Origin: Sphaerochaeta sp.
GTDB taxonomy: Bacteria; Spirochaetota; Spirochaetia; Sphaerochaetales; Sphaerochaetaceae
Direction: 5' to 3'
Length of the DNA stretch: 57,120 bases
Assembly: GCA_004294855.1 (NCBI GenBank)
Contig: SHOI01000002.1
Span: 9,850 to 66,969, forward strand
Shown here in pieces: positions 42,319 through 50,570 of the stretch. The notes beneath the pieces are model-generated. The model was not told where the DNA came from, searched no databases, and saw only the letters and a program-made list of their open reading frames with translations. The stretch's first letter is position 1. Each line of letters opens with the position of its first letter. The position numbers and the translations under genes were made by a program.

Positions 42319-43224
42319 ATGCCTATCAATGTAAGCAATAGGGTTGAAAAAATCAACCTTGAACAGGATGTCAACCTAGCCAAATGCTCAACAATGAAGA
42401 GTGGCGGAACGGCGGATCTGTTTTGCTATCCAACTGATATACAAGAACTTAGAGCTGCCCTTGCATTCGCTCGTGAAAGATCGATCCCCGTTACGGTTCT
42501 CGGAGGCATGAGCAACACCCTGATCAGCGACGAGGGGATCGAAGGTCTTACCATCGGAACCGCTCGATTGAACAAGGTGAAAAAGCGGGGGAACCTCCTC
42601 TCCGTTCTTGCGGGAACACGGCTGGAAAAAGCGATCGACGGTGCGATCGAAGAGGGGTTGGGAGGCCTTGAACACTTCTATGGGATTCCCGGTACGATCG
42701 GTGGGGCGCTTTGGGGAAATGCCGGAGCTCACGATCACCAGATCAGTGAAACGGTGCTGTTTGCCGATTTTCTCGATCTTCACGGCAACCTCTTTCGAAA
42801 GCAGATCATCCAAAGCGAGTTTTCCTATCGGATGAGCCCGTATAAAGGGCGGAGCGATCTCATCCTCTATGAAGTGCATCTGGCCTTGAACCCGATCAGC
42901 GATACCCACACGCTCAAAACGATTGCCTTGGGATATAAACAACGACGGATCGAACAACAGCAGTTTCGCCACCCTTCCCTCGGCTCGATCTTTAAGAACC
43001 CGCCCGGTCATAAGGCAGGGGCGTTGCTGGAGGGGTTAGGCCTCAAGGGAACACGGATCGGAGGGGCTCAGATCGCTCCCCACCACGCCAATATGATCAT
43101 CAACGTTGATGGCAGCGCCACCTCCACCGATATCCGCAACCTGATCGATATGGCAAAAGAGAAGGTCTTTCAGAAGCATGGAATCACCCTTGAAGAAGAG
43201 ATCACCTTCGTTGGCCGATGGTGA
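42319..43224 (+). CDS. murB: UDP-N-acetylenolpyruvoylglucosamine reductase
   Basis: MurB reduces UDP-GlcNAc-enolpyruvate to UDP-MurNAc in peptidoglycan synthesis, using FAD and NADPH. This 301-residue form is the shorter type: STMKSGGTADLF, VLGGMSNTLISDEG (FAD), GIPGTIGGALWGNAGA, FSYRMSPYKGR, HPSLGSIFKNPPGHKAG with the proton-donor Ser, and the C-terminal catalytic Glu region EEEITFVGRW. It shows that early cell-wall synthesis is retained. The gene appears leaderless. Its end overlaps a convergent envelope gene by 23 nt. Confidence 0.95.
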   Translation: MPINVSNRVEKINLEQDVNLAKCSTMKSGGTADLFCYPTDIQELRAALAFARERSIPVTVLGGMSNTLISDEGIEGLTIGTARLNKVKKRGNLLSVLAGTRLEKAIDGAIEEGLGGLEHFYGIPGTIGGALWGNAGAHDHQISETVLFADFLDLHGNLFRKQIIQSEFSYRMSPYKGRSDLILYEVHLALNPISDTHTLKTIALGYKQRRIEQQQFRHPSLGSIFKNPPGHKAGALLEGLGLKGTRIGGAQIAPHHANMIINVDGSATSTDIRNLIDMAKEKVFQKHGITLEEEITFVGRW

Positions 43225-44224
43225 ACCGGCTCGTGTAGGCGATGGAAAACACCCCTTTGGATGTGAGCGAAATCCGAACTTCACCCTGCTCCAAGTGAGC
43301 GGCAAACTCGTACGCAACCCCTTCTTTGGAAAGAACAAGCGATCCATTCCCGCCCTTCAGCTCGAAAGACCACCCTTCCTGTTCACGCCAGACAAGGTAT
43401 ATTCGATTCGATGCATGTTTGATTGTCGCCCGGATGCGAAGATCCGTTCGAACCATCCTGTCTTCTTTTGTTTGCAGAGTGTGAAGATAATCAAGTCCGA
43501 TGACAAAGGAGCCGATGGATATTGTTACGTTGCTTTTTTGGGAGACTCGAAGCACTTGCTCGCTTCCGCTGTAGATCGGTTCCCTACCAACGCTGAACTC
43601 ATGTGAAAGTGAAGCTTTTCCCCCTTCCAATCCGAGGGTAAGACGATAGGGAAACGCACTTGAATCAAGAACGCTCCGCATTGTGAAAGCTCCTGCATGA
43701 AGCACGACCGACCCTTGGAGCGAAAGCGGTGTGTGGGCGCTGCCTATGCAATGCACCGTGACCGGTCCTCGGGAATAGCGAAGAAACACCGTCAATCCTT
43801 GGTGTTTTCGATGAGGTAGAAACACGTTCTTCGGCTCAAGAATCGGAAGATGGATGAATATTCCCGTAAAGGCTCCCCTTTCAAATCCAAGACCGATATG
43901 CCTCCCATCCGCCCGAAAGAGGGAAAGCCTTCCCCATTGGGGGTGTTCAAGGCGAGTTTCGAACAATTCATTGGCGAAAAGAGGATGAAGTGTCGTATTC
44001 CTTACGGTGATTCGAGTCGTTTTGATTCGGAACGGGCCGAGAGCAACGGAAGGTGCAGGCATCTCCGAGGTGAAGCGGTAGGAAAGATCGAGGGACAATC
44101 CCGCAGTCTCGACCGATGCCTTGAAGGTTTTTTGCAACGGCTCAAAACACAGAAGAAGGTTCGCCTCCGCCCAAAGCGCTGCGGATGCGAAGAGAAGAAG
44201 ACAGAGAAAGGAAAAACGTCTCAT
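43202..44224 (-). CDS. exported protein of unknown function, beta-rich
   Basis: This 340-residue protein has a signal peptide (MRRFSFLCLLLFASAALWA) and then strand-like alternation throughout, with few charged clusters and no cytoplasmic motif. Segments such as TTRITVRNTTLHPLFANELF and VTISIGSFVIGLDYLHTL suggest a beta-barrel or beta-sandwich, probably at or beyond the periplasm. No family is recognised; it is likely lineage-specific. An AAGAAG just before the ATG is a weak ribosome site. It ends inside murB and lies 128 nt from the divergent acetate kinase. Confidence 0.6.
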   Translation of the reverse strand: MRRFSFLCLLLFASAALWAEANLLLCFEPLQKTFKASVETAGLSLDLSYRFTSEMPAPSVALGPFRIKTTRITVRNTTLHPLFANELFETRLEHPQWGRLSLFRADGRHIGLGFERGAFTGIFIHLPILEPKNVFLPHRKHQGLTVFLRYSRGPVTVHCIGSAHTPLSLQGSVVLHAGAFTMRSVLDSSAFPYRLTLGLEGGKASLSHEFSVGREPIYSGSEQVLRVSQKSNVTISIGSFVIGLDYLHTLQTKEDRMVRTDLRIRATIKHASNRIYLVWREQEGWSFELKGGNGSLVLSKEGVAYEFAAHLEQGEVRISLTSKGVFSIAYTSRFTIGQRR

Positions 44225-44297
44225 TTCTTCTTAAGGAAAAGAGTTTCCATCTCTACTTTATGTTGATTCTTCGTCTCAATAATGGTTTAATACTTTG

Positions 44298-44326
44298 TGG
44301 CACCCGTGCCAACCGAGCTTTATAAT
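44298..44326 (+). promoter_or_regulatory. ackA promoter with palindromic operator
   Basis: A perfect TATAAT (44321-44326) lies 17 nt after TGGCAC (44298-44303), which is the left arm of the perfect 14-bp palindrome TGGCAC-CC-GTGCCA (44298-44311). The palindrome replaces the -35, so binding there would either block or substitute for -35 contact. A GAGGAG ribosome site follows. Confidence 0.55.
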
Positions 44327-44352
44327 GTTATATCCAAAATGAGGAGTGCTTC

Positions 44353-45687
44353 ATGGTAATTTTAACCCTGAATTGTGGCAGTTCTTCTGCAAAGTACCAA
44401 GTCTATGATTGGGAAGAAAAAGAAGTGCTTGCTGTCGGCGTGGTCGAACGTATTGGCCTTGAGTATTCAACGATTGAACACAAGGCGGTCGGTAAAGAGG
44501 AGTATACCGCCGAGTTTTCTTCCCCTACCCACAAGGAAGCGATCGAGCTGATCATCCGCATGCTCTTGGACAAAGAGTATGGCGTGATCGGGGATCTGAA
44601 AGAGATCGGGGCCGTGGGACACCGGGTACTGCACGGCGGCGAAGCCTTCAAGAAATCCGCATTGATCACCGACGAGGTCATTGCCCAGCTCAAGAGCTAT
44701 ATCCATTTGGGTCCGTTGCATATGCCTGCCAACATCATGGGCATCGAAGGCGCGGTAAAAGCGATGCCGGATGTTCCTCAGGCGATCATTCTCGATACCG
44801 CCTGGCACCAGACGATGCCCGAGGATGCATTCATGTACGCAGTGCCGTACGAATGGTACACGAAGTACAACGTCCGTCGCTACGGGTTCCACGGAACCAG
44901 CCACCTCTACTGCGCCAAACGAGCGGCGGCGATTCTCGGAAAGAAGAACAAAGACACCAACGTCATCATCTGCCACATCGGAAACGGCGCATCGGTCAGT
45001 GCGGTAAAAAACGGCATCGCCGTTGATACGTCAATGGGCCTCACTCCCCTCGAAGGTCTGGTGATGGGTTCCCGCAGCGGTGACATCGATCCTGCGATCA
45101 TTCCCTACATGATGGAAAATACCGGGATGAGCGCCCGCGAGATGGATACCGTGTTGAACAAGAAAAGCGGGCTCATCGGTCTGTGCGGCAAGAGCGACCG
45201 GCGGGATGTTCAAAAATCCGCCCGGGAAGGTGATAAAAACGCTCAGCTGGCGATTGATATGGAAGGACGGCGAATCGGCAAGTATATCGGTTCCTATGCG
45301 ACGTTGCTTGGAGGCCGCCTTGATGCGATCGTCTTCACCGCCGGGGTCGGTGAAATGGGACCGCACATTCGAGAAAAGGCGTGTGAAGGACTTGAAATCA
45401 TCGGGGCAAAACTTGATTTGAAGAAAAACAAAACAAGCTTGAGCCGAAACGGCGAGTTTGAAATCTCAACCGATGATTCAAAAGTAAAGATCCTTGTCAT
45501 TCCCACCGATGAGGAGCTTGTCATGACCGAGGATGCGTTTGCTTTGATGAACGGAACATACGATGTCCACACCAACTTCACCTATTCTTTTGAGTCAAGG
45601 GAGTATGTGAACAAAGCCCGGGCCGCCGGCTTGAAACGGGATCTCGAAAAGAATCCCGCCTTGAAGGATATTCTCGCCATCAAATGA
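44353..45687 (+). CDS. ackA: acetate kinase
   Basis: This 444-residue cytoplasmic enzyme converts acetyl phosphate and ADP to acetate and ATP, the main ATP-yielding step of many fermentations. It opens [19 protein letters not shown], contains [13 protein letters not shown] and [16 protein letters not shown] with the catalytic residues, then [41 protein letters not shown], and [16 protein letters not shown]. The length is a little above the usual 400, with the extra at the C-terminus ([16 protein letters not shown]). GAGGAG before the ATG and a TATAAT promoter with a palindrome suggest strong, regulated expression. Confidence 0.97.
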   Translation: MVILTLNCGSSSAKYQVYDWEEKEVLAVGVVERIGLEYSTIEHKAVGKEEYTAEFSSPTHKEAIELIIRMLLDKEYGVIGDLKEIGAVGHRVLHGGEAFKKSALITDEVIAQLKSYIHLGPLHMPANIMGIEGAVKAMPDVPQAIILDTAWHQTMPEDAFMYAVPYEWYTKYNVRRYGFHGTSHLYCAKRAAAILGKKNKDTNVIICHIGNGASVSAVKNGIAVDTSMGLTPLEGLVMGSRSGDIDPAIIPYMMENTGMSAREMDTVLNKKSGLIGLCGKSDRRDVQKSAREGDKNAQLAIDMEGRRIGKYIGSYATLLGGRLDAIVFTAGVGEMGPHIREKACEGLEIIGAKLDLKKNKTSLSRNGEFEISTDDSKVKILVIPTDEELVMTEDAFALMNGTYDVHTNFTYSFESREYVNKARAAGLKRDLEKNPALKDILAIK

Positions 45688-45695
45688 AGATCGGA

Positions 45696-46304
45696 TCAGG
45701 TTTTGGCTTTTAAGTACCTGTACAGTCGAGCGAAAAAGGAATCCTCCTTCGGATCGGGAAGATCGATGTCTTCAACCAAAGGAGGGTTCCCGTTTTTCGG
45801 ATAGCGCGATTCGACTTCAAGACGGATCATCTCCTCTACATCGCTCGGTGTGGCGTTTCCGTTGATCAGCCGCTCCATCAACGGACCGACGGAATCGGTG
45901 AATTCGATCAATCGATCAAGCTCCTCCTGTTGCTTGGCAAACATCTCTTCCTGCTCCTTTTTTGTAAGGGCGGTATTCTTCACCCCTTGATGAAATGCCA
46001 AGAGAGCGACGAATCTCGCCATCCGCTTTCCGTTCTTGATTCCCGAGATCCGGTAGGCTTCATATCCCCTGTCGATGCTTACCGCCGCTTCCCCGAATCG
46101 ATGAACTGCGGTCGTGCTGAGCGGATCGGGGGGCATCACCACGGTTCGGCCTTCAATCAAAGAGAAGAACTTTTCCTGTCCGGAAGGCGTATCGCTTCGC
46201 CCGCTATAGTACCTTGGAGCCTTCCCCTCCTCGTTGAGGAGGCACACTACGTACCGTCGGTCGACAATATCGACTCCCGCCACTGGCTTCTTGTTGTCAC
46301 TCAT
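45696..46304 (-). CDS. unknown protein with RNase-H-like (IS110-type) N-terminus
   Basis: I cannot name this 202-residue protein. Its N-terminus, PVAGVDIVDRRYVVCLLNEE, has the GxD-strand-strand look of an RNase H or IS110-transposase start. The following VVMPPDPLSTTAVHRFGEAA, YRISGIKNGKRMARFVALLA segments loosely mimic the next IS110 blocks, but the later acidic residues and the transposase C-terminal domain are missing. The second half is helical and charged (KKEQEEMFAKQQEELDRLIE). No repeats or copies flank it, so a mobile element is unlikely. The start lacks a ribosome site, and a TACGCT -10 ends six nt upstream, with a weak TGGGTT -35. Function unknown. Confidence 0.55.
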   Translation of the reverse strand: MSDNKKPVAGVDIVDRRYVVCLLNEEGKAPRYYSGRSDTPSGQEKFFSLIEGRTVVMPPDPLSTTAVHRFGEAAVSIDRGYEAYRISGIKNGKRMARFVALLAFHQGVKNTALTKKEQEEMFAKQQEELDRLIEFTDSVGPLMERLINGNATPSDVEEMIRLEVESRYPKNGNPPLVEDIDLPDPKEDSFFARLYRYLKAKT

Positions 46305-46407
46305 GGTTCAAGCGTACCCGGGGAAAGACCTCAAACCCAGTTGTAAAAATCCGCGCTTCTTTTCTTTTTCTTCGCTTCTTAGTATTCTTACTGATAGGAG
46401 GAAACCG

Positions 46408-46932
46408 ATGAAACAGAATGAACGCCTGTTGGTCGTAGTGGATATGCAGAACGATTTCGTTACCGGCTCGCTTGGAACGGAAGAAGCAAAACAGATCATC
46501 GATGGAGCGGTGGCGAAGATCAACGCGGAAAAAGGATCGGTCGCCTACACCCTTGACACCCACTTTGAAGATTACCTCTCCACTAGTGAAGGTCTTTCCC
46601 TTCCCGTCGAGCACTGCATCAAAGGCAGTGAGGGACATAAGCTGATCCCTGAGCTTCGAAGCCCCCTCAAAGATGCCAAGAGCTTTGAAAAGCACACCTT
46701 CGGCTCCGTTGAACTTGCCGAGTACATTCGAGACAATCCCCAGATCAGGGAAGTTGAACTCTTCGGTCTTTGCACCGACATCTGCGTCGTCTCCAATGCG
46801 CTGATGATCAAGGCGATGAGACCGGAACTCGTCGTTAAGGTAGACGGACGAATCTCCGCCGGAACCACCGTTGAGAAACACAACGCCGCTTTGGACACGA
46901 TGGAGTCCTGTCAAATCGTGGTAACACGGTAA
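46408..46932 (+). CDS. isochorismatase-family cysteine hydrolase (nicotinamidase-like)
   Basis: This 174-residue protein belongs to the cysteine hydrolase family that includes nicotinamidase and isochorismatase. The catalytic Asp is in VVVDMQNDFVTGSLG, a Lys lies in the FEKHTFGS region, and the catalytic Cys in ELFGLCTDICVVSNAL. The lack of the usual pncA metal triad (DxHxxxH) is visible only in part: YTLDTHFEDYLST gives D and H. Nicotinamide, or another small amide, is a plausible substrate. AGGAGG six nt upstream of ATG 46408 sets the start against a longer open frame. Confidence 0.8.
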   Translation: MKQNERLLVVVDMQNDFVTGSLGTEEAKQIIDGAVAKINAEKGSVAYTLDTHFEDYLSTSEGLSLPVEHCIKGSEGHKLIPELRSPLKDAKSFEKHTFGSVELAEYIRDNPQIREVELFGLCTDICVVSNALMIKAMRPELVVKVDGRISAGTTVEKHNAALDTMESCQIVVTR

Positions 46933-47004
46933 TTATCAACCTTTTCATAGACAAGTTTCTTTCCTCCGAGTAGGATAGTGTATACCCTTTTGGAGGAGAT
47001 CTTG

Positions 47005-48195
47005 ATGCTGCAACCCCTATCATATGTTCTTGTTACCCCCTACACCGTTGCGAAAAGCAGAACCGGTGGTGTTTTGTCCCGCTTGCTATCCCGAATTTCA
47101 CTTGAACTGGTCGGCGCCCAAATGGTTGCCTTGGACAAAGAGACTACCGAAGCGTTCGCCCAAATTATAGAAAATCGAAATCTTGCAGCGTGCTGCGGTG
47201 CAACGCGGGACATCCTCGGTTCCTATATTCGACAAAACTTGGGCCCATCCGATGACGGTTCGCTCCACCGTTCCCTCTTTCTCGTCTTCCGCGGTGACAA
47301 CCCGACGAAGGAGCTCAGCACCGTCTGCGGCACCTTCCAGAAAGACGCTGACGACCTTGAAGCCGTCACCGGCGAATCGATTCGGGACACCTATGCGGAT
47401 CTGATCTATACCGACGAAAGCCAACAGACGCTCCGTTACTTCGAGCCGGCGGTCATCACCGCCAGTGAGCAAAAAGAAGCGGAAGCGGTCATCCGGCTGT
47501 TTGCCAAATGGCTTCCGACCCAAAACAATTTGATTCACAATCGCTTAGAGGAGTACTACAAAGGCGTTGAGCGAACCTTGGTGATCATCAAGCCGGATAA
47601 CTGGCGGTACGCTTCCTCGCGACCGGGCATGATCATCGACATGTTCAGCCGCAGCGGATTGAGAATTGTCGCAATCAAGGTCTTGAAGATGAGCGTCGCC
47701 CAGGCGGTCCGGTTTTACGGGCCGACCAAAGAAGGACTCAAAAAGCGACTCGCCCCGATCTACGGGATGCAGGCTCGCGAGCTTCTTGAGCGGGAGTTCA
47801 ATATTCCCCTGACGGAAGAGCTTGAGAAGACCCTGACGGAATCATTCGGCGACATGTACGGTGAAGAGCAGTTTGAACGGATTATTGAGTTCATGGCCGG
47901 AATCAAGACGTATGAGCGGCCCGAAGAGGAATGGGAAGAACCGGGCTTGGTAAAATCAATGATTCTCGTCTACGAAGGAAAGGATGCGATCAGCAAGATT
48001 CGAACGATCTTGGGAGCGACCGACCCGACCAAAGCCGCCGCCGGAACGATCCGACGGGAGTTCGGTTCAAATATCTGCATCAATGCGGCCCACGCTTCCG
48101 ACTCCGTCGAGAGCGCCGTCAGGGAGATGGGAATCCTCGAAGTGGAAAAAAACCACCTCGGCGGAGTTCTCCAACACTACGTGGCACATCGCTGA
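47005..48195 (+). CDS. two-domain nucleoside-diphosphate kinase-like protein
   Basis: This 396-residue protein appears to hold two NDK-type domains. The C-terminal one (about residues 185-396) starts RTLVIIKPDNWRYASSRPGM and has the catalytic His in NICINAAHASDSVESAVREMG, but a helical insertion (residues 250-330) splits it. The N-terminal half (about 1-165) opens SYVLVTPYTVAKSRTGGVL and ends near RDTYADLIYTDESQQTLRYFEPAVI without the catalytic His, so it is probably structural. The usual NDK is about 150 residues. It likely equilibrates nucleoside triphosphates. GGAGGAG before ATG 47005 supports the start over an upstream ATG at 46978. Confidence 0.8.
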   Translation: MLQPLSYVLVTPYTVAKSRTGGVLSRLLSRISLELVGAQMVALDKETTEAFAQIIENRNLAACCGATRDILGSYIRQNLGPSDDGSLHRSLFLVFRGDNPTKELSTVCGTFQKDADDLEAVTGESIRDTYADLIYTDESQQTLRYFEPAVITASEQKEAEAVIRLFAKWLPTQNNLIHNRLEEYYKGVERTLVIIKPDNWRYASSRPGMIIDMFSRSGLRIVAIKVLKMSVAQAVRFYGPTKEGLKKRLAPIYGMQARELLEREFNIPLTEELEKTLTESFGDMYGEEQFERIIEFMAGIKTYERPEEEWEEPGLVKSMILVYEGKDAISKIRTILGATDPTKAAAGTIRREFGSNICINAAHASDSVESAVREMGILEVEKNHLGGVLQHYVAHR

Positions 48196-48245
48196 GTTAT
48201 CCCCGTTCAAATGCCGCCCACAGCATCAGTCAAGCCGTTCTCCAC

Positions 48246-48275
48246 TTGTTCATCGTATAGGAAACCAAGTACAGT
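48246..48275 (+). promoter_or_regulatory. leaderless promoter of the AEC transporter
   Basis: TTGTTC (48246-48251), 18 nt, TACAGT (48270-48275), then six nt to ATG 48282. The only AGGA lies two nt from the ATG, too close to act as a ribosome site. Confidence 0.45.
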
Positions 48276-48281
48276 AGGATC

Positions 48282-49163
48282 ATGACCATAGCGCCATTCC
48301 TCCACATGCTTCCCATCCTCGTCGTGATCCTCTCCGGGTATGTGATGGGCCGCTTGTTGCCGATCGATTCAAAAACGCTTGCCACCGTGGCTGCGGATTT
48401 CTTCATGCCCGCCCTTCTGTTCATATCGATGGCGACGACGGATCTGGAGGGTTCACTCGTTTCATCCCTGATCGGCTCATCGATCTCCATCACCGCAATG
48501 CTCTTGATCGTTGCGTTCATCTGGGCGAAGCTCGCCGGGCAGGAGCCCTCGAAAACCGTTCCTTCCCTGGTCTTCATGAACTCCGGCTTTCTTGCAATCC
48601 CCCTGATGAAGCTCTATGGTGGAAACCTTGGGATGAATATGAGCGTGATCTTCGACTTCACCCAATCGTTTGCGATGTTCACGGTCGGGGTGTTCATCAT
48701 CACCGGCGGATTGAAGGCTTCTTCGGTCAAGGCGGCGTTTGCCTCCCCAATCATCTGGGCGACCGTCTCGGGTCTTCTGGTTCGCACCCTCGCCATTCCG
48801 ATACCCGAGACAATCCGAGAGATCTTCCTCTATGCCGGCGACGGTGCGCCGGCTCTTGCAAGCTTCGCCCTTGGCGTCTCCCTGAAAGACTTCAAGCTCA
48901 CCTTGAAAGTCGAGTTGATCAGCGCATTGTTCGTTCGCTTTGTCGGAGGTTTTTTGATCGGACTGTTGGCGGCGAACCTCTTCGGTCTTCAGGGAATGGC
49001 CAAAGTCGTCGTGACGGTCACAGCCGCCCTTCCCTCGGCGATCTTCACCAGCGTTCTGCCGATTCGCCACAACAAGGACGCGAACTTTGCCACCACGATG
49101 GTTCTCCTCTCCACTCTTCTGGGAGCCTTCACGATCCCCCTTTCGTTTGCCCTGATGGGATAA
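48282..49163 (+). CDS. AEC-family transporter
   Basis: This 293-residue inner-membrane protein with about ten hydrophobic segments matches the auxin efflux carrier (AEC) family, whose bacterial members move carboxylates such as malate. MLPILVVILSGYVMGRLLPIDSKTLATVAADFFMPALLF is the usual start, and the NSGFLAIPL block near residue 105 and the DGAPALASFALG block near 187 are typical. The pattern favours an organic-acid or amino-acid permease, direction unknown. The promoter places its -10 six nt before the ATG, so the message may be leaderless. Confidence 0.82.
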   Translation: MTIAPFLHMLPILVVILSGYVMGRLLPIDSKTLATVAADFFMPALLFISMATTDLEGSLVSSLIGSSISITAMLLIVAFIWAKLAGQEPSKTVPSLVFMNSGFLAIPLMKLYGGNLGMNMSVIFDFTQSFAMFTVGVFIITGGLKASSVKAAFASPIIWATVSGLLVRTLAIPIPETIREIFLYAGDGAPALASFALGVSLKDFKLTLKVELISALFVRFVGGFLIGLLAANLFGLQGMAKVVVTVTAALPSAIFTSVLPIRHNKDANFATTMVLLSTLLGAFTIPLSFALMG

Positions 49164-49213
49164 GGAAAGAGTTCCCTCCGGGGACAAATGTCCAAACACC
49201 ACCCATAATCGGC

Positions 49214-49242
49214 TTGTTTACCCCCGGTGTGTAAGCTACACT
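49214..49242 (+). promoter_or_regulatory. promoter of the GPH symporter
   Basis: TTGTTT (49214-49219), 17 nt, TACACT (49237-49242), then a short leader with GAGGAGGG before ATG 49269. This one is a conventional leadered promoter. Confidence 0.5.
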
Positions 49243-49268
49243 GGGTGGTAACGTGCAGAGGAGGGACT

Positions 49269-50570
49269 ATGCTTACACGGCGAGTAAAGTTTGGTTTTGG
49301 CATCGGTGACTTGGGGGGCAACCTTTTCTTCACGATTATCGGTTTCTATCTTCTCTTCTATTTCACCGATATCGTCGGCCTTAATCCCGCCTTGAGCGGA
49401 ACCGCAGTGATGATCGGAAAAGTGTGGGATGCGATCACCGACCCGATCACCGGCTACTACTCCGATCGAACCAAGAGCCGCTTCGGCCGAAGAAGACCGT
49501 ATATCTTCATCGGGGCGATCTTCTCCTTTTTCTTCATGATCCAGCTCTTCACCCCGGTCTCCATGAAGAACGAGATGAGCCTCTTCCTCTACTACACCTT
49601 GGTCTACTCCCTGTTGAACACCGCCTACACGCTGGTAAACATCCCCTACACGGCGCTGCTGCCGGAGCTCACCGACGACTATCACGAGCGGACGATTCTC
49701 ACCGGGTATCGGATGAGCTTTGCCGTCTTGGGCACCTTCGCCGGAGCGGCGTTGGTGATGCCGATCCTGAACGCCACCTCCTGGCCGGTGATGGGCGGGG
49801 TGATGGGGGGAATCATGCTGGCGTCGGCGATGATTACCGTCTTTGCGATCCGGGAGCCGAAGGAGCATTCCAAGCCCGGCGAGGACGGATTTCTTTCCAC
49901 CTTCGCCGAAGTGCTCAAGGAAAAGGTGTTTCTTCAAGCCCTTCTGCCGTGGACGTTCTTCATCACCGGTACGATGATGATCCAGGGAGGCCTCGTCTAC
50001 TACTTCACCTATATCTACGGCAACAAGGATCTGTTCCAGCTTGCCCTCGTCGGCCTGCTCTCCTTCAGCCTGCTCTGCATCCCCTTTTGGGTATCCGTCT
50101 CCAAAAAAATCGGCAAGAGAAAAGTGTATATGATCGGCATGTCGATCGTGAGCGTTGGCGTCCTGCTCTTCACCACCCTTGGAGCCGTGTTCGGACCGAT
50201 CTTCGGCATCGTGGTGATGAGCCTGGCGGGGATCGGTCTTTCGACCCACTACGTGATGCCCCATTCGATCCTGCCGGATGTCGTCGAGTATGATGCCCAT
50301 ACCAATAAAAAAGGTCGCCGGGAAGGAGTCTTTTCAAGTATCTGGACGTTCAGCAGCAAGATCGGCCAAGCGTTCGCCCTTGCCCTCAACGGCTGGATTT
50401 TAGCGATCTTCGGCTATCAGGGAGGATCGTTCCTGCCTCAAACAAAACCCGGCATCATCCTCATTGTCGGTCCGCTTCCGATTCTTTGGTACATCCTCGG
50501 TCTCCTGATTCTAAGGCACTACCCGATCGACCAGGCCTACTACAATGAGATGATCAAGCGTGGCGAATAA
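49269..50570 (+). CDS. GPH-family sugar:cation symporter
   Basis: This 433-residue, twelve-helix protein belongs to the glycoside-pentoside-hexuronide:cation symporter family (MelB, XynP). It has GFGIGDLGGNLFFTIIGFYLL and the cation-site block VWDAITDPITGYYSDRTKSRFGRRRPYI. Late in the protein, HYVMPHSILPDVVEYDAHTNKKGRREG matches the conserved loop. The sugar is not readable. GAGGAGGG before ATG 49269 fixes the start. Its end overlaps the acyltransferase gene by 11 nt, an odd pairing for a sugar transporter. Confidence 0.88.
   Translation: MLTRRVKFGFGIGDLGGNLFFTIIGFYLLFYFTDIVGLNPALSGTAVMIGKVWDAITDPITGYYSDRTKSRFGRRRPYIFIGAIFSFFFMIQLFTPVSMKNEMSLFLYYTLVYSLLNTAYTLVNIPYTALLPELTDDYHERTILTGYRMSFAVLGTFAGAALVMPILNATSWPVMGGVMGGIMLASAMITVFAIREPKEHSKPGEDGFLSTFAEVLKEKVFLQALLPWTFFITGTMMIQGGLVYYFTYIYGNKDLFQLALVGLLSFSLLCIPFWVSVSKKIGKRKVYMIGMSIVSVGVLLFTTLGAVFGPIFGIVVMSLAGIGLSTHYVMPHSILPDVVEYDAHTNKKGRREGVFSSIWTFSSKIGQAFALALNGWILAIFGYQGGSFLPQTKPGIILIVGPLPILWYILGLLILRHYPIDQAYYNEMIKRGE

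Noticed and set aside
44298-44311. TGGCAC read as a sigma-54 -24 element
   Set aside because: The required GC/TTGC -12 element is not at the right spacing, while a perfect TATAAT is 17 nt downstream; the palindrome explains the bases better.
45696-46304. Intact IS110-type insertion sequence
   Set aside because: No C-terminal transposase domain, no flanking repeats, and the length is half of an IS110 transposase.
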